A stretch of 64,000 nucleotides of DNA from Streptomyces sp. TLI_235. Its GTDB lineage: Bacteria; Actinomycetota; Actinomycetes; Streptomycetales; Streptomycetaceae. Under the pieces are notes generated by a model. That model was not told the DNA's origin and made no database searches. It saw only the letters and a list, made by a program, of their open reading frames with translations. Positions 8,068-16,571 of this stretch are shown here, one piece after another. Where the stretch lies: positions 1 through 64,000 of the forward strand of contig NSGV01000004.1 of assembly GCA_002300355.1 (NCBI GenBank), given 5' to 3'. A program made the translations under genes and the position numbers. Positions within the stretch are counted from its first letter, which is position 1. Each line of letters opens with the position of its first letter.

Positions 8068-8934
8068 ATGTCCGAACCCCGTGCCCTGTCCGGCTACTGG
8101 CTGCGCGACAACTGCCCGTGCGCGGACTGCCGCGACCCCGGCAACGGCCAGAAGCTCTTCCAGATCACCGACCTGCCCGCCGACCTCGCCGTCCAGGAGA
8201 CCACCGAGCGGGACGGCCACCCGGAGGTGCGCTGGACCGACGGCCACCGCTCCCGCTACCCGCTCACCTGGCTCGCCGGTGCGACCGCCGACCACGACCA
8301 CCCCCGCGACCGTCCCGGCGACCACCGCACCGAGGCCGGCAAGCGGCTCTGGCACGCCGCCGACTTCGCCGCCGGCATCCCCGAAGCCCACTGGGACGCC
8401 CACCTCGCCGACCCTGCCGAACGCGCCGCCGTGCTGCGCGCCGTCCGCCACCTCGGCTTCGCCGTGCTGCGCGGCGTCCCCACCGAGGACCGCCAGGTGC
8501 TCGCCGTCGCCCGCACCTTCGGCCACGTCCGGGTCACCAACTGCGGCGAACTCTTCGACGTCCGTGTCGAACCCGCCCCCAACAACCTCGCCTTCACCAG
8601 CGCCGCCATCACCCCGCACACCGACAACCCCTACCGCGACCCGGTGCCCACCCTGCAACTGCTGCACTGCCTGGAGAACGCCGCCGAGGGCGGCGACTCC
8701 GGACTGGTCGACGGCTTCGCCGCCGCCGACCTGCTGCGCACCGAGGCACCCGAGGACTTCGCGCTCCTCACCGGGACCCCGGTCCCGTTCGCCTTCCGCG
8801 ACCGCAGCACCGAACTGCGCGCCGAACGGCCGCTGATCGAGACCGACGCCCTCGGCCGGATCCGCGAGATCCGGTTCAACAACCGCTCGACCGGCATCCT
8901 GCGCCTGCCCGCCGCCGACCTCGACGCCTTCTAC
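8068..8934 (+). pseudogene. TmpA-TmpB-type phosphonate oxygenase fusion, 5' part (TmpA-like dioxygenase), interrupted by IS
   Basis: Residues 1-289 of a 544-residue product. The N-terminus has the Cys-rich zinc site of gamma-butyrobetaine hydroxylases (LRDNCPCADCRDP at about 12-24). The Fe(II)/2-oxoglutarate domain shows the facial-triad pair His184-Thr-Asp186 in TPHTDNPY. The reading frame meets a stop at once inside the inserted element. Joining 8934 to 10733 restores FYAAYRRFAAITL in frame. TmpA hydroxylates 2-(trimethylamino)ethylphosphonate; gamma-butyrobetaine hydroxylation is the older annotation of this family. Start ATG 8068 follows AAGGA. Confidence 0.85.
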
Positions 8935-8980
8935 CTTTGATCTTGGCCAGTGCTCCGCTCTTTAGGGCGGGGGTGAAGGC

Positions 8981-9021
8981 CATCCTTGGCCCGGAGCCGC
9001 GAAGCGGCGGAGTTCGCTGCG
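8981..9021 (+). repeat. Left-end repeat shared with the second IS605-type element
   Basis: 41 bases identical at 40 positions to 50901-50941, starting CATCCTTGGCCCGGAGCC and containing the short hairpin GCCGCGAAGCGGC. It sits in the left end of both elements. Confidence 0.8.
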
Positions 9022-9036
9022 GCTCCGGGGTGACGG

Positions 9037-9465
9037 TCAGATGGGCCGCTTCTGGTTCTCGATGTACTGGCGTACGACGGTGAGGGGCGCGCCTCCGCAG
9101 GACCCGGCGAAGTAGGAGCCGGACCAGAAGTGGCCGCCCCACAGGTACCGGTGGACGTGGGCGCTGTACTCCTGGCGCAGGTAGCGGGAGCTGACGCCCT
9201 TGAGGCTGTTGACCAGTTTGGAGAGCTGCACTTTCGGCGGGTAGTGCACCAGCAGGTGTACGTGATCGTCTTCGCCGTTGAACTGCTTCAACTCTGCTTC
9301 GAAGTCCTGGCAGACCTCGCGCATGATCTCTTCACAGCGGGTCAGCATGGCGCCCGTCAATGCCCTGCGCCGATATTTGGTGACGAAAACCAAGTGGACG
9401 TGCAGATTGTAGACAACGTGGCGGCCGGTACGTACATCGGGATTCGGATTCCAGCGTGGTGACAT
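9037..9465 (-). CDS. tnpA: IS200/IS605-family Y1 transposase TnpA
   Basis: 142 residues, full length for the family. HUH motif at His68-Val-His70 (DDHVHLLVHYPP) and the catalytic tyrosine Tyr134 (VVRQYIENQ). It nicks and rejoins single-stranded DNA at the element ends. It looks intact, so the element may still move and may act in trans on related ends. ATG 9465 lies 6 bases after a TATCAT hexamer, so the mRNA may be leaderless. It diverges from tnpB across 23 bases. Confidence 0.95.
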   Translation of the reverse strand: MSPRWNPNPDVRTGRHVVYNLHVHLVFVTKYRRRALTGAMLTRCEEIMREVCQDFEAELKQFNGEDDHVHLLVHYPPKVQLSKLVNSLKGVSSRYLRQEYSAHVHRYLWGGHFWSGSYFAGSCGGAPLTVVRQYIENQKRPI

Positions 9466-9488
9466 AAACCAATGATACGATCTTGCTC
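9466..9488. promoter_or_regulatory. Overlapping divergent -10 elements for tnpA and tnpB
   Basis: Minus strand TATCAT (9477-9472) is 6 bases before the tnpA ATG. Plus strand TACGAT (9476-9481) is 7 bases before the tnpB ATG at 9489. The two hexamers share two bases, so transcription in the two directions should compete. Confidence 0.5.
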
Positions 9489-10715
9489 ATGCGGCTTCGG
9501 TACTCGTTCCGCGTGTACCCGAATGGGCCTCAGCGTTCTGCGCTGGCAAGGGCGTTCGGGTGTGCTCGGGTGGTCTTCAACGACGCGCTTCGCGTCCGCG
9601 AGGACGCCCGCGCTGCCGGGATGCCGTTCGTCACCTCGGGTGAGCTGTCGAAGCGGCTCACCGCGTCGAAGAAGACCCCGGAGCGGGCGTGGCTCGCCGA
9701 GGTGTCATCGGTGATCCTGCAACAGTCCCTCCGGGACCTGGAGACCGCGTACCGGAACTTCTTCGACGGGCTCAAGGGCAAGCGGCCGAAGATGGGACCG
9801 CCCCGGTTCAAGTCCCGTCGGGACAACAGGCAGGCAGTCAGGTTCACCGCGAATGCCGGATGGAAGATCGCCGACGGCGGCAAGCTCCGCCTTCCGAAGA
9901 TCGGCGACGTGCGGGTGAAGTGGTCCCGCGCGCTGCCGTCGGTGCCGTCCACGGTGACCGTGGTCAAGGACGCCTCGGGCCGGTACTTCGCGAGCTTTGT
10001 GGTGGAGACAGACCCGACAGCAGACCTGAACCGCATGTCGGACACGGAAGCCGTGGTCGGGATCGACCTGGGGCTTACGCACTTCGCGATCCTCTCCGAC
10101 GGAACGAAGATAGACAGTCCGAAGGTGCTGCGCCGGGCTGAGAAGAAGCTCAAGCGCGCCCAGCAGGCCATGTCCCGCAAGGCCAAGGGCAGCAAGAACC
10201 GTGACAAGGCCCGCGTCAAGGTCGCCCGCGCGCACGCCCAGGTGGCCGACCAGCGGCGCGAGTTCCACCACCAGCTCTCCACCCGGCTGATCCGCGATAA
10301 CCAAGCGGTCGCCGTGGAAGACCTGGCGGTCAAGGGACTCGCCCGTACCCGCATGGCCAAGTCCGTCCACGACGCCGGATGGTCGGCGTTCGTCACAATG
10401 CTGGAGTACAAGGCCGCCCGGTACGGGCGTGCCTTCCACCGCATCGGCCGCTTCGAGCCGACCTCCCAGGTGTGCTCTCAGTGCGGCGTCCAGGACGGCC
10501 CCAAGCCCCTGCACATCCGCGAATGGACGTGCGGGGCTTGCGGGGCTGTCCTGGACCGGGACATCAACGCGGCGATCAACGTCGCCAAGGCCGCCGGACT
10601 GGCGGTCTCAGCCTGTGGAGCGCAGGTAAGACCGGGGCTCCTCCCGGCGCAGCGCCGTGAAGCAGGAACCCACCGAAACGGTCAGACGACCGTGGTAGGA
10701 ATCCAGGTCCTTTAG
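9489..10715 (+). CDS. tnpB: IS605-family RNA-guided nuclease TnpB
   Basis: 408 residues from ATG 9489 (a TTG six bases earlier is possible). N-terminal OrfB helix-turn-helix-like part, then the RuvC domain: Asp193 in GIDLGLTH, Glu277 in VEDLAVKGL, a CSQCG...CGACG zinc ribbon, and Asp358 in LDRDINAAINV. All catalytic residues are present, so it should be an active nuclease guided by an omega RNA from the right end. It would recut the empty donor site left by tnpA excision and so promote retention. Confidence 0.95.
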   Translation: MRLRYSFRVYPNGPQRSALARAFGCARVVFNDALRVREDARAAGMPFVTSGELSKRLTASKKTPERAWLAEVSSVILQQSLRDLETAYRNFFDGLKGKRPKMGPPRFKSRRDNRQAVRFTANAGWKIADGGKLRLPKIGDVRVKWSRALPSVPSTVTVVKDASGRYFASFVVETDPTADLNRMSDTEAVVGIDLGLTHFAILSDGTKIDSPKVLRRAEKKLKRAQQAMSRKAKGSKNRDKARVKVARAHAQVADQRREFHHQLSTRLIRDNQAVAVEDLAVKGLARTRMAKSVHDAGWSAFVTMLEYKAARYGRAFHRIGRFEPTSQVCSQCGVQDGPKPLHIREWTCGACGAVLDRDINAAINVAKAAGLAVSACGAQVRPGLLPAQRREAGTHRNGQTTVVGIQVL

Positions 10716-10752
10716 GGCCTGGAGGACGTCAAGCCGCCTACCGCCGCTTCGC
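10600..10752 (+). ncRNA. Predicted omega RNA (reRNA) region of the IS605 element
   Basis: Placed by family knowledge: TnpB guide RNAs overlap the 3' end of tnpB and the right end, and the guide is the flank just after the end. The scaffold would include the hairpin at 10703-10722. The guide would start at 10733 in host DNA. The 5' boundary is a guess. Confidence 0.3.
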
Positions 10753-11500
10753 GGCGATCACCCTCCGCCCGGAACTGCAGCTGGCCTTCCGCCTCGACCC
10801 CGGGGACTGCCTGATCTTCGACAACACCCGGCTGCTGCACGCCCGCACCGCCTTCGACGGCGACGGCCGCCACCTCCAGGGCTGCTACGCCGACCTCGAC
10901 TCGCTCGCCTCCACCCTCGCCGTCCTCGACCACCACACCGAGGCCCTCGACACCCTCCAGGAGCTGTTCGAGGGCGAAGGCGCCCGCGAGTACCTCGGCG
11001 AGGCCGTGACCCAGGCCGAGCACATGCTGCAGGCCGCCGCCCTCGCCGAGCGGGACGGCGCCCCCGCCCCCCTGGTCGCGGCCGCCCTGCTGCACGACGT
11101 CGGCCACTTCCACGGCACGGTCACCGGCACCCAGCTCATGGCAGGCGCCGACAACCGGCACAGCCACACCGGCGCCGACCTGCTCGCCCGGTGGTTCGGA
11201 CCGGAGGTCACCGAGCCGGTCCGGCTGCACGTCGCCGCCAAGCGCTACCTCTGCACCGTGGAGCCGGAGTACCGGGCCGCCCTCTCACCGGCCTCCGAAC
11301 ACACCCTGCAGGTGCAGGGCGGGCCGATGGACGCCGAGGAGGCGGCCGCCTTCGCCGCCCTCCCCGGCGCGGCCGACGCCGTCACCGTCCGACGCTGGGA
11401 CGACGGGGCGAAGACCGCCGACACCCGGACCCCCGGCTTCGACCACTTCCGCCCCCTCCTCGCCCGCCTCCTCGCCACCGCCCCCGGCGAGCCCGTCTAG
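10733..11500 (+). pseudogene. TmpA-TmpB-type fusion, 3' part (end of TmpA plus TmpB-like HD oxygenase)
   Basis: Residues 290-544 of the restored protein. It supplies the last iron ligand of the TmpA half (His325 in LLHARTAF) and then a PhnZ/TmpB-like HD domain. Every diagnostic residue of PhnZ-type mixed-valent diiron oxygenases seems present: Tyr376 and Glu379 (YLGE), the following His, His410-Asp411 (LLHDVGH), His in SHTGAD, His and Lys in LHVAAK, and Asp in RRWDDG. Tyr plus Glu separate these oxygenases from ordinary HD phosphohydrolases. It should cleave the C-P bond of the 1-hydroxy product and release phosphate. Confidence 0.85.
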
Positions 11501-11937
11501 GACCCACCGCCGGGACCGAGAGGACTGCGCGCTGCGCCGTCCCGCGGGCGGCTCCCCGGGGACGGTGCCGCCCCGCCGTTTCAGGGCCCGGCGAGGCGCC
11601 GACGGCCCTTCAGGGCGGGCGGCGAAATGCTTCGGGTGCAGCCCTTCCCAGCGAGCCGGCGGGCGTGGGACAGTGTCCGCTCCTGGGGAGGCGGGCTGTC
11701 ACCTGGTGGAACAGGTGCCGCACGCTTCGCTGTGTCGGGCCGCTCGCGCACACGGGCGGCACCGCGGGTGCCCGGCGGCTGGGATGCGGCCGGGCACTCG
11801 TCCCGCAGCCGCGGCGCCACTCCCCGGCGCGGCGGCGCGACGGCGCGACCCGACACGCCCGACACACCTGACTCCTCGACGCTCCAGCCGACGCCAATTC
11901 CCGCGCAGCGAGCCGGACTGACGATGCGCCACCGATC
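11501..11937. other. Intergenic stretch, no supported gene
   Basis: 437 bases. Several overlapping open frames run through on both strands, but composition is Arg/Pro/Gly-rich as expected by chance at this GC and I recognise no domain. Confidence 0.45.
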
Positions 11938-11979
11938 ATGACTGCGGCGCGCTACCGTCTGATCACAGGAGGTGGTGTT

Positions 11980-12141
11980 GTGGCGGAACCCCAGGTGTGC
12001 CCCGGATGCGCCGGGCAGCGCGGCACCGAGAAGGTGCAGCACACGGTGGAGACGGACGGCGGCGACAACCAGGTGCACCGCGAGCACCGGTACTGGTCGC
12101 CCTGCGGACGGTGCAGCGGCGCGGGGGTGGTGTACGGATGA
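11980..12141 (+). CDS. Small DnaJ-like zinc-finger protein
   Basis: 53 residues from GTG 11980, preceded by a strong AGGAGGTG at 11967-11974. Two Cys-rich knuckles, CPGCAGQRG near the start and CGRCSGAG near the end, resemble the DnaJ zinc-finger repeat CxxCxGxG. Too short to be a chaperone; probably a zinc-binding adaptor of unknown role. It overlaps the next gene by ATGA. Confidence 0.65.
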   Translation: MAEPQVCPGCAGQRGTEKVQHTVETDGGDNQVHREHRYWSPCGRCSGAGVVYG

Positions 12142-12440
12142 GGTCCGTGTTCGTCTGCCAGGAGTGCTCGCTCAGCTACCTGCCGCCCGAGTCGCTCGCG
12201 TACAGCGACGGCCCGGCCAGCCCGGTCTGGTGCTCGATCTGCCAGCGACGCGCCGCCGCGCTGGGGGTCGCCGAGCCCGCCGCGGCCCGTGCGGTCGCCC
12301 TGCTCGCCGCCCGCGCCGCCGAACGCGAGGCCCGGCCGCCGGCCGCCGCGCGCCGGGGCCCGGACGTCCGGCCCTCCCGGCCGGCCCTCACCCGCCGCTC
12401 CGGCTCCGGTCCGGGCAGCACCCGGACCAGGCTCGGCTGA
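12138..12440 (+). CDS. Small zinc-ribbon-like protein
   Basis: 100 residues, translationally coupled (ATGA) to the preceding DnaJ-like gene. CQEC at 7-10 and CSIC near 32-35 form a four-cysteine site. The rest is Ala/Arg-rich and probably disordered. Function unknown. The pair looks like a conserved streptomycete two-gene unit. A hairpin follows at 12502. Confidence 0.6.
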   Translation: MRSVFVCQECSLSYLPPESLAYSDGPASPVWCSICQRRAAALGVAEPAAARAVALLAARAAEREARPPAAARRGPDVRPSRPALTRRSGSGPGSTRTRLG

Positions 12441-12501
12441 CGCCCGTTCGGCCCCGCCCCGGCTGCTCCGTGCGGCCGACCCTCCGGCGACCCGCCGAAA
12501 G

Positions 12502-12530
12502 GGGGCGTGTACTGCATCGGTACACGCCCC
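12502..12530. terminator. 11-base perfect hairpin between zinc-finger pair and amidase
   Basis: GGGGCGTGTAC and GTACACGCCCC around a 7-base loop. It could end the upstream operon. As it lies 54 bases before the amidase start it could also be an operator for that gene. Confidence 0.5.
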
Positions 12531-12583
12531 TAGAATGCGGCCCGCGAAACGGAATTACCGGTCGGTAGGAGTGGGGGGTCTGC

Positions 12584-13987
12584 ATGACGGACGAACGGGT
12601 CCACGCATTCGGTGACGATGTGCTCGGCGACCACGACGCGGTGGCGCTCGCCGCGCTGGTACGGGCCGGCGAGGCGAGCCCCGAAGAGCTCGCCGCAGCG
12701 GCCTCGGCGCGCGCGCGGCGGATCGACTCCGCCCTCGAACCCGTCGCCTTCGCGGCCTACACCGCGCCGCGCCGGACCGCCGAGGACCGCGAGGCGCCGC
12801 TCTTCGGCGTGCCCACCTACCTCAAGGACAACGTGGACCTCCGCGGCATGCCCACCGGTCAGGGCAGCGCCGCCTTCCACGCCCGGCCCGCCCGCCGCAC
12901 GGCCGGCTTCGCCGACCAGTTCCTCGCCACCGGCGTGGCGGTGCTCGGCAAGTCGCGGCTCCCCGAGTTCGGCCTCAACGCCTCCACCGAGTACGCCGCC
13001 GCCGAACCCGTGCGCAACCCGTGGAAGCCCTCGCACTCACCGGGCGCCTCCTCCGGCGGCTCGGCCGCCCTCGTCGCGGCCGGCGTCGTCCCGATCGCCC
13101 ACGCCAACGACGGCGGCGGCTCGATCCGCATCCCCGCGGCCTGCTGCGGACTCGTCGGCCTCAAGCCGACCCGCGGCCGCCTGGTGCCCAACGACCAGGG
13201 CCGCCGGCTGCCGATCGACCTGGTCACCGACGGCGTGCTAACCCGCACCGTCCGGGACACCGCCGCCTTCTTCGCCGCCGCCGAACGCCACCACCGCAAC
13301 CCGGCGCTGCCCCCGCTCGGCCTGGTGGAGGGGCCGGGCGACCGCCCGCTGCGGATCGGCCTCGTCCTCGACTCGCCGCTCGCCCCCACCGACGAGGCCA
13401 CCCGACGCGCCGTCGAGGAGACTGCGGCCTGCCTGGAGGCCCTCGGGCACCGCGTCGAACCCGCCGAACTGCCCTTCGGCGAAGAGTTCTCCCGCGACTT
13501 CACCCTCTACTGGGGCTACATCGCCTTCCTCATCGCCGCCACCGGCCGGCTGATGCTGGACCGCAGCTTCCGCACCGCCCGGCTCGACGGCCTCACCTCC
13601 GGCCTGCGCCGCAGCTTCCACCGGGAGTTCACCCGCATCCCCGGCGCCCTGCGCCGGCTGCGCCGGGCCGAGCACACCTACGCCGGGATGTTCCGCCACC
13701 ACGACGCGGTGCTCTCCCCGGTGCTCGCGCACACTGCCCCGCCGATCGGCCACCTCAGCCCCAACGTGCCGTTCGAGCAGCTGATGGACCGTCTGACGCG
13801 GTACGTGGCCTTCACGCCGGTCAACAACGTGACCGGCGCGCCCGGGATCGCCCTGCCCACCGGCAGCACCGAGGACGGCCTGCCGATCGGCATCCACCTC
13901 TCCGCCGCCCACGGGCAGGAACGCGTCCTGCTGGAGCTGGCGTTCGCCCTGGAGGCGGAGCGGCCCTGGCGGCGGATCCAGGACTGA
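12584..13987 (+). CDS. Amidase signature family enzyme
   Basis: 467 residues. Ser-cisSer-Lys triad elements are clear: Lys81 in YLKDN, the cis-Ser in GASSGGS (154-160) and the nucleophile Ser180 in NDGGGSIRIPA. This is a hydrolase of a carboxylic amide; substrate unknown. It lacks the extra domain of GatA and no gatB or gatC is nearby, so a tRNA amidotransferase role is unlikely. ATG 12584 follows GTAGGAG. It converges on an aldo/keto reductase with a strong shared terminator. Confidence 0.9.
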   Translation: MTDERVHAFGDDVLGDHDAVALAALVRAGEASPEELAAAASARARRIDSALEPVAFAAYTAPRRTAEDREAPLFGVPTYLKDNVDLRGMPTGQGSAAFHARPARRTAGFADQFLATGVAVLGKSRLPEFGLNASTEYAAAEPVRNPWKPSHSPGASSGGSAALVAAGVVPIAHANDGGGSIRIPAACCGLVGLKPTRGRLVPNDQGRRLPIDLVTDGVLTRTVRDTAAFFAAAERHHRNPALPPLGLVEGPGDRPLRIGLVLDSPLAPTDEATRRAVEETAACLEALGHRVEPAELPFGEEFSRDFTLYWGYIAFLIAATGRLMLDRSFRTARLDGLTSGLRRSFHREFTRIPGALRRLRRAEHTYAGMFRHHDAVLSPVLAHTAPPIGHLSPNVPFEQLMDRLTRYVAFTPVNNVTGAPGIALPTGSTEDGLPIGIHLSAAHGQERVLLELAFALEAERPWRRIQD

Positions 13988-14021
13988 CCGCCGGACGGAA
14001 CCGCCGGACCGGACCGCCGGA

Positions 14022-14056
14022 CCGCGAAGTCCCCTGCCCGACAGGGGACTTCGCGG
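14022..14056. terminator. Bidirectional terminator, amidase / aldo-keto reductase
   Basis: Perfect 15-base arms (CCGCGAAGTCCCCTG and its complement) with a 5-base loop, between two convergent stop codons. Confidence 0.85.
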
Positions 14057-14069
14057 ACCCGGCGGGGGT

Positions 14070-15038
14070 TCAGGCGGAGTAGAAGTTGCGCTGCCAGCGG
14101 TGCTTCGCCAGCACGGCCAGCCGGTCGGCCGAGAGCGCCTGGCCGTCGCTCACCGCCGTGTTCCGCTCCACGTTCCGCACGCTGCGCATGCCCGGGATGA
14201 CGGTGGAGACGGCGGGCGCGCTCAGCACGAAGCGCAGCGCGGTCTCCGCCATCTCCTCGGTGGCGATGCCCAGGTCGGCGGTGATCGCGGCCACCCGCCG
14301 CTCGACCTGCGCCGGCCGGTCGCCGCGGAAGTACCGCGTGCGGAAGTCGCCCTCGGGGAAGGTCGATCCGGCGGTGATCCGCCCTGTCAGGCCGCCCTCG
14401 TCCAGCGCCACCCGGACGATCACCCCCACGCCGTGCTCCTCGCACGCGGGGAACAGTTCGTCGGCGGGGGACTGGTCGAAGACGTTGTAGATCACCTGCA
14501 CGGTGTCCACCACACCGCTCCGGACGAGCTCCAGCGCGTTCGCCGGCTCGTGGTCGTTGACCGACACCCCGAACAGCCGGACGAGGCCGCGCCGTTTGAG
14601 ATCGGCGACGGTCTCCAGCCAGTCGCCGCGGCCGACCCACTCGTCGCTCCACACGTGGAACTGCAGCACGTCGAAGGCGTCCAGGCCGCTCGCCCACAGG
14701 CTGGTCTCCAGGCTGCTGCGGATGTGCGCGCCGGGGAAGGTCTCCGCCGGGTCCAGCCCGCCGGGCGCCGGCCAGACCCCGTTCCTCGGCGGCACCTTGG
14801 TCGCCACGTACACCTGCTCGCCGGCCCGTTCGCGGACCACCCGGCCGACGATCCGCTCGCTCTCGCCGTACCCGCGGGCGGTGTCGACGAGGTTCACCCC
14901 CAGGTCGATCGCGCGGTGCAGCGCGCGCACCGACTCGTCCTCGGTGGCCCCCACCCAGTTCGATGCCCCGATGCCCCAGGCGCCGTAGCCGATCTCCGAC
15001 ACCGACAGTCCACTGCGTCCCAACGCGCGGTAGCGCAC
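14070..15038 (-). CDS. Aldo/keto reductase
   Basis: 322 residues from GTG 15038, which has GGAGG a few bases upstream. Catalytic tetrad of the superfamily is present: Asp52 and Tyr57 (VDTARGYGESE), Lys81 (VATK) and His128 (LQFH). C-terminal NADPH-binding motifs fit the TIM-barrel AKR fold. It resembles bacterial oxidoreductases related to Kv-beta subunits. Substrate unknown. Monocistronic, facing a MurG-like gene on the other side. Confidence 0.9.
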   Translation of the reverse strand: MRYRALGRSGLSVSEIGYGAWGIGASNWVGATEDESVRALHRAIDLGVNLVDTARGYGESERIVGRVVRERAGEQVYVATKVPPRNGVWPAPGGLDPAETFPGAHIRSSLETSLWASGLDAFDVLQFHVWSDEWVGRGDWLETVADLKRRGLVRLFGVSVNDHEPANALELVRSGVVDTVQVIYNVFDQSPADELFPACEEHGVGVIVRVALDEGGLTGRITAGSTFPEGDFRTRYFRGDRPAQVERRVAAITADLGIATEEMAETALRFVLSAPAVSTVIPGMRSVRNVERNTAVSDGQALSADRLAVLAKHRWQRNFYSA

Positions 15039-15282
15039 GCCGACCTCCACGTCCCGGTCCACTCGGCGGCGGGCCGCTCCCGTCCGCGACACCGACCCTA
15101 GGCTCGTGGGCCCGGGGCCGACAGCGGATTCCGGTCCGTGGAACCATGGGCGCCGCGGGCGGCGTCCCCGTACCCGGGGTCCCGGCCGGGACCTGCGGTG
15201 ATTGGGCTGATATCGTCCTGATTGTCCAACTGCCCTCCGGCACGGCCGAGTCCGGGCCGAACGCCGTCACCCGGGAGCGCCA

Positions 15283-16472
15283 GTGAACCGCGCCGACCAT
15301 TCCCAGCACGCCGCAGCGCGGCCGTTCCGACTGCTCGTCACCGGAGGCGGCACCGGCGGGCACACCTACCCGGCGCTAACCGCCGTGCGGACGCTGCGGG
15401 CCCGACTCGGCGCCGCCGGGCAGGGGCTGGAGGTGCTCTGGGTCGGCACCGCCGAGGGCCTGGAGGCCCGGGTGGCCGCGAGCGAGGCGATCCCGTTCGC
15501 CACGGTGGCCACCGGCAAGATCCGCCGCTCCGCCAATCCGCTGAAGCTCGCCTCGCCCGCCAACATCCGCGACATGTTCCGTGTTCTGCGCGGCATCGTG
15601 CAGGCCCGCAAGGTGGTCGCCGACTTCGCGCCCGACGTGGTGCTCGCCACCGGCGGCTACGTGGCCGTCCCGGTCGGCCGGGCGGCCGGCCGCTGCGGCG
15701 CCCCGCTGGTCGTCCACGAGCAGACCGTCCGCCTCGGCCTCGCCAACCGGATGCTAGCCCGGATCGCCGCCCGCTTCGCGGTCTCCTCGGAGTCCACCGT
15801 GCCGCTGCTGCCCGAAGGCGCCCGCGCCCGGCCGTGGTGACGGGCAACCCGGTCCGCCCGGAGGTGTTCCACGGCACCCCCGCCAAGGCGGTCGAGGCGC
15901 TCGGCCTGTACGGCTTCGACCCGCAGCTGCCCACCGTGTACGTCACCGGTGGCGCCCAGGGCTCGCTGCAGATCAACGGCCTGGTCGAGGAGGTGCTGCC
16001 CTGGCTGCTGACCGGCGCCAACGTCGTCCACCAGTGCGGTGCCGCGCACGCCGACGGCCTGAAGGCGCGGGCCGCCGCGCTGCCCGCGCACCTCGCCTCG
16101 CGCTATCTCGTCACCGCCTTCGTCGGGCCCGAACTGCCCGACGTGCTGGCCCTGGCCGACGTGGTCGTCTCCCGCAGCGGCGCCGGCACGATCGCCGAAC
16201 TCACCGCCCTCGGCAAGGCCTCCGTGCTCGTCCCGCTCGCCTCCTCCGCCGGCAACGAGCAGGCCCACAACGCCGGCCACCTGCAGAACACCGGCGCCGC
16301 CGTCGCCCTGCTCGGCGAGGTCACCGCGGACGCGCTGCGCCAGGCTGTCGCCCCGCTGCTCGCCGACCCGGCGCGCCGTGCCGACGTGGCCCACCGGGCC
16401 CGCTCGCAGGGCCGCCCCGACGCGGCCGACCGCCTGGTGGACGTCCTGCTGGAGGCCGCCGCGGCCAAGTAG
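15283..16472 (+). pseudogene. murG: MurG-like UDP-GlcNAc transferase (lipid II synthesis type), one frameshift
   Basis: About 396 residues if repaired. N-terminal Rossmann lobe with GGGTGGHTYPAL, then in the next frame the C-terminal lobe with TGGAQGSLQIN, VSRSGAGTIAEL and the sugar-binding NEQAHNAGHLQ. MurG adds GlcNAc to lipid I at the inner membrane face. The frame breaks at about 15830 (GARAR, then AVVTGNPVRPE one base out). A single missing base in GCCCGG explains it. The gene is outside a division/cell-wall cluster, so it is probably an extra copy. The GTG start at 15283 lacks a strong ribosome site. Confidence 0.8.
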
Positions 16473-16511
16473 GCCGCCCTGTCCGGGCCGTGTGCACCCG
16501 GCGCGAACGAC

Positions 16512-16552
16512 CGCCGACCGGCGCCCCCTGTGCGGGGGAGCGCCGGTCGGCG
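16512..16552. terminator. Bidirectional terminator, murG-like / CMD gene
   Basis: CGCCGACCGGCGC and GCGCCGGTCGGCG (13-base arms) extended by a CCCCC/GGGGG inner stem with one bulge, between convergent genes. Confidence 0.8.
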
Positions 16553-16571
16553 TCGTTCCGGGGCGTGCGGG

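Larger units (their letters stand above)
8935..10732. mobile_element. IS200/IS605-family element with divergent tnpA and tnpB
   Basis: 1798 bases. Removal joins the host codons exactly, which fixes both ends. The left end follows host CTAC (8931-8934) and the right end is TCAA (10729-10732). This is the pattern of IS608 (target TTAC, right cleavage TCAA), with no target duplication. Imperfect hairpins lie near both ends (around CTTTAGGGC at 8959-8968 and CCAGGTCCTTTAGGGCCTGG at 10703-10722). It holds a Y1 transposase on the minus strand and TnpB on the plus strand. Confidence 0.9.

Noticed and set aside
11501..11937. Short open frames after the phosphonate gene
   Set aside because: No ribosome sites, no recognisable domains, and composition as expected from chance frames.
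12555..12570. TACCGGTCGGTA as an operator of the amidase gene
   Set aside because: Only a partly symmetric 12-mer, not repeated, close to what high GC gives by chance.
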